This document shows, in pieces, positions 63,730 through 64,000 of a stretch of 64,000 bases of DNA. The notes beneath the pieces are model-generated. The model made no database searches. It worked only from the letters and a program-made list of their open reading frames with translations, and was not told the DNA's origin. This DNA is from Nakamurella panacisegetis (GTDB lineage Bacteria > Actinomycetota > Actinomycetes > Mycobacteriales > Nakamurellaceae). Position 1 is the first letter of the stretch; each line of letters starts with the position of its first letter. Position numbers and translations under genes: made by a program. Where the stretch lies: contig NZ_LT629710.1 of NCBI RefSeq assembly GCF_900104535.1, forward strand, positions 3,321,501 through 3,385,500, written 5' to 3'.

Positions 63730-64000
63730 GTGGCCTTCGTCCCGATCGGGGTGGATCCCGGACGCCTGCGGATCTGGCAGAAGGAGGCATTGGCGTCCTA
63801 CGACGCCGCCGCGTCGAAGGATTTCCTGGTCACGGCCACCCCGGGCGCCGGTAAGACGACCTTTGCGTTGGCCGTCGCGTGCCGGTTGCTGCTGAGCCGG
63901 GTGGTGGACCGGATCGTCGTGGTGGCCCCGACCGATCACCTGCGCACCCAATGGGCCGACGCCGCCGCGGCGGTCGGGCTGAACCTCGACCCGACCATGA
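63730..64000 (+). CDS. DEAD/DEAH-type helicase, N-terminal part only
   Basis: Reading from GTG 63730 (GGGGGAG 7 bases upstream) gives about 90 residues to the window edge. LRIWQKEALASYD is the Q-tip/helicase entry, VTATPGAGKTTFALAVA is motif I (Walker A), and VVVAPTDHLRTQW is motif Ia. Superfamily 2 helicase of the restriction/repair type; the rest, including DEAH, lies outside. Divergent from the YihY gene. Confidence 0.88.
   Translation, partial: MAFVPIGVDPGRLRIWQKEALASYDAAASKDFLVTATPGAGKTTFALAVACRLLLSRVVDRIVVVAPTDHLRTQWADAAAAVGLNLDPTM

Noticed and set aside
1-64000. tRNA, rRNA, insertion sequences, prophage or attachment sites
   Set aside because: No cloverleaf-like sequence, transposase, integrase or terminal inverted repeats of an IS were recognised; a computed tRNA scan could still find one.

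Overview
The window is one continuous stretch of a high-GC actinobacterial chromosome. Evidence includes a division and cell wall (dcw) cluster in actinobacterial order with DivIVA/Wag31, SepF and YggT, a translational-type T-box ahead of ileS, a mycothiol-dependent isomerase-family protein, several actinobacterial families of unknown function (DUF3039, DUF3099, SCO6745-like) and many GTG starts. The style resembles Nakamurella or Geodermatophilus relatives, but I cannot fix the genus.

Positions 1-3228: a minus-strand operon moxR - DUF58 - TgpA-like transglutaminase (cut by the window edge). A 608-base intergenic region with arrays of 10-bp-spaced TGGGG-type boxes separates it from mraZ. Positions 3229-27302: mraZ-rsmH-ftsL-ftsI-murE-murF-mraY-ftsW-murG-murC-ftsQ, nearly all coupled by 4-base ATGA/GTGA overlaps, then ftsZ-sepF-yggT-divIVA-(T-box)-ileS. 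Three expected members are not in their usual places: murD (between mraY and ftsW) and the pgeF/yggS pair (between ftsZ and sepF). A TSUP permease and a GT39-like membrane glycosyltransferase sit between ftsQ and ftsZ.

Positions 27303-42712 are accessory: a metallophosphoesterase, a Stealth-type sugar-phosphate transferase, a sirtuin, a zinc-independent L31, cobF, an MFS exporter, a septum-formation-domain protein, an IdeR-like iron regulator, a TetR operon with a truncated DsbA-like gene, a PadR-ABC exporter operon and a ketose 3-epimerase. Positions 42734-49606: a LON-domain protein, a sulfurtransferase, an AcuC deacetylase overlapping a GNAT/acyl-CoA-synthetase fusion (Pat-like) that has lost its catalytic histidine, and an alternative principal-like sigma factor. 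With the sirtuin this gives writer and eraser genes for protein lysine acetylation within 18 kb.

Positions 49918-64000: dtd, a small Ser/Gly/Ile protein built of 27-bp repeats, a methyltransferase, an HhH-GPD protein, DUF3099, an SCO6745-like protein coupled to korAB and a thiolase, pseudouridine catabolism (psuK-psuG), DUF3039, dapA, a YihY/BrkB membrane protein and the start of a DEAD/DEAH helicase.

Items most worth a second look: the MraZ-box arrays, the tandem covarying hairpins before rsmH, a palindromic interspersed repeat present twice, the 27-bp-repeat protein, the serine-for-histidine change in the Pat-like fusion, the missing murD with an 82-codon linker frame in its place, and a 20-bp tandem duplication that separates a stop/start coupling.
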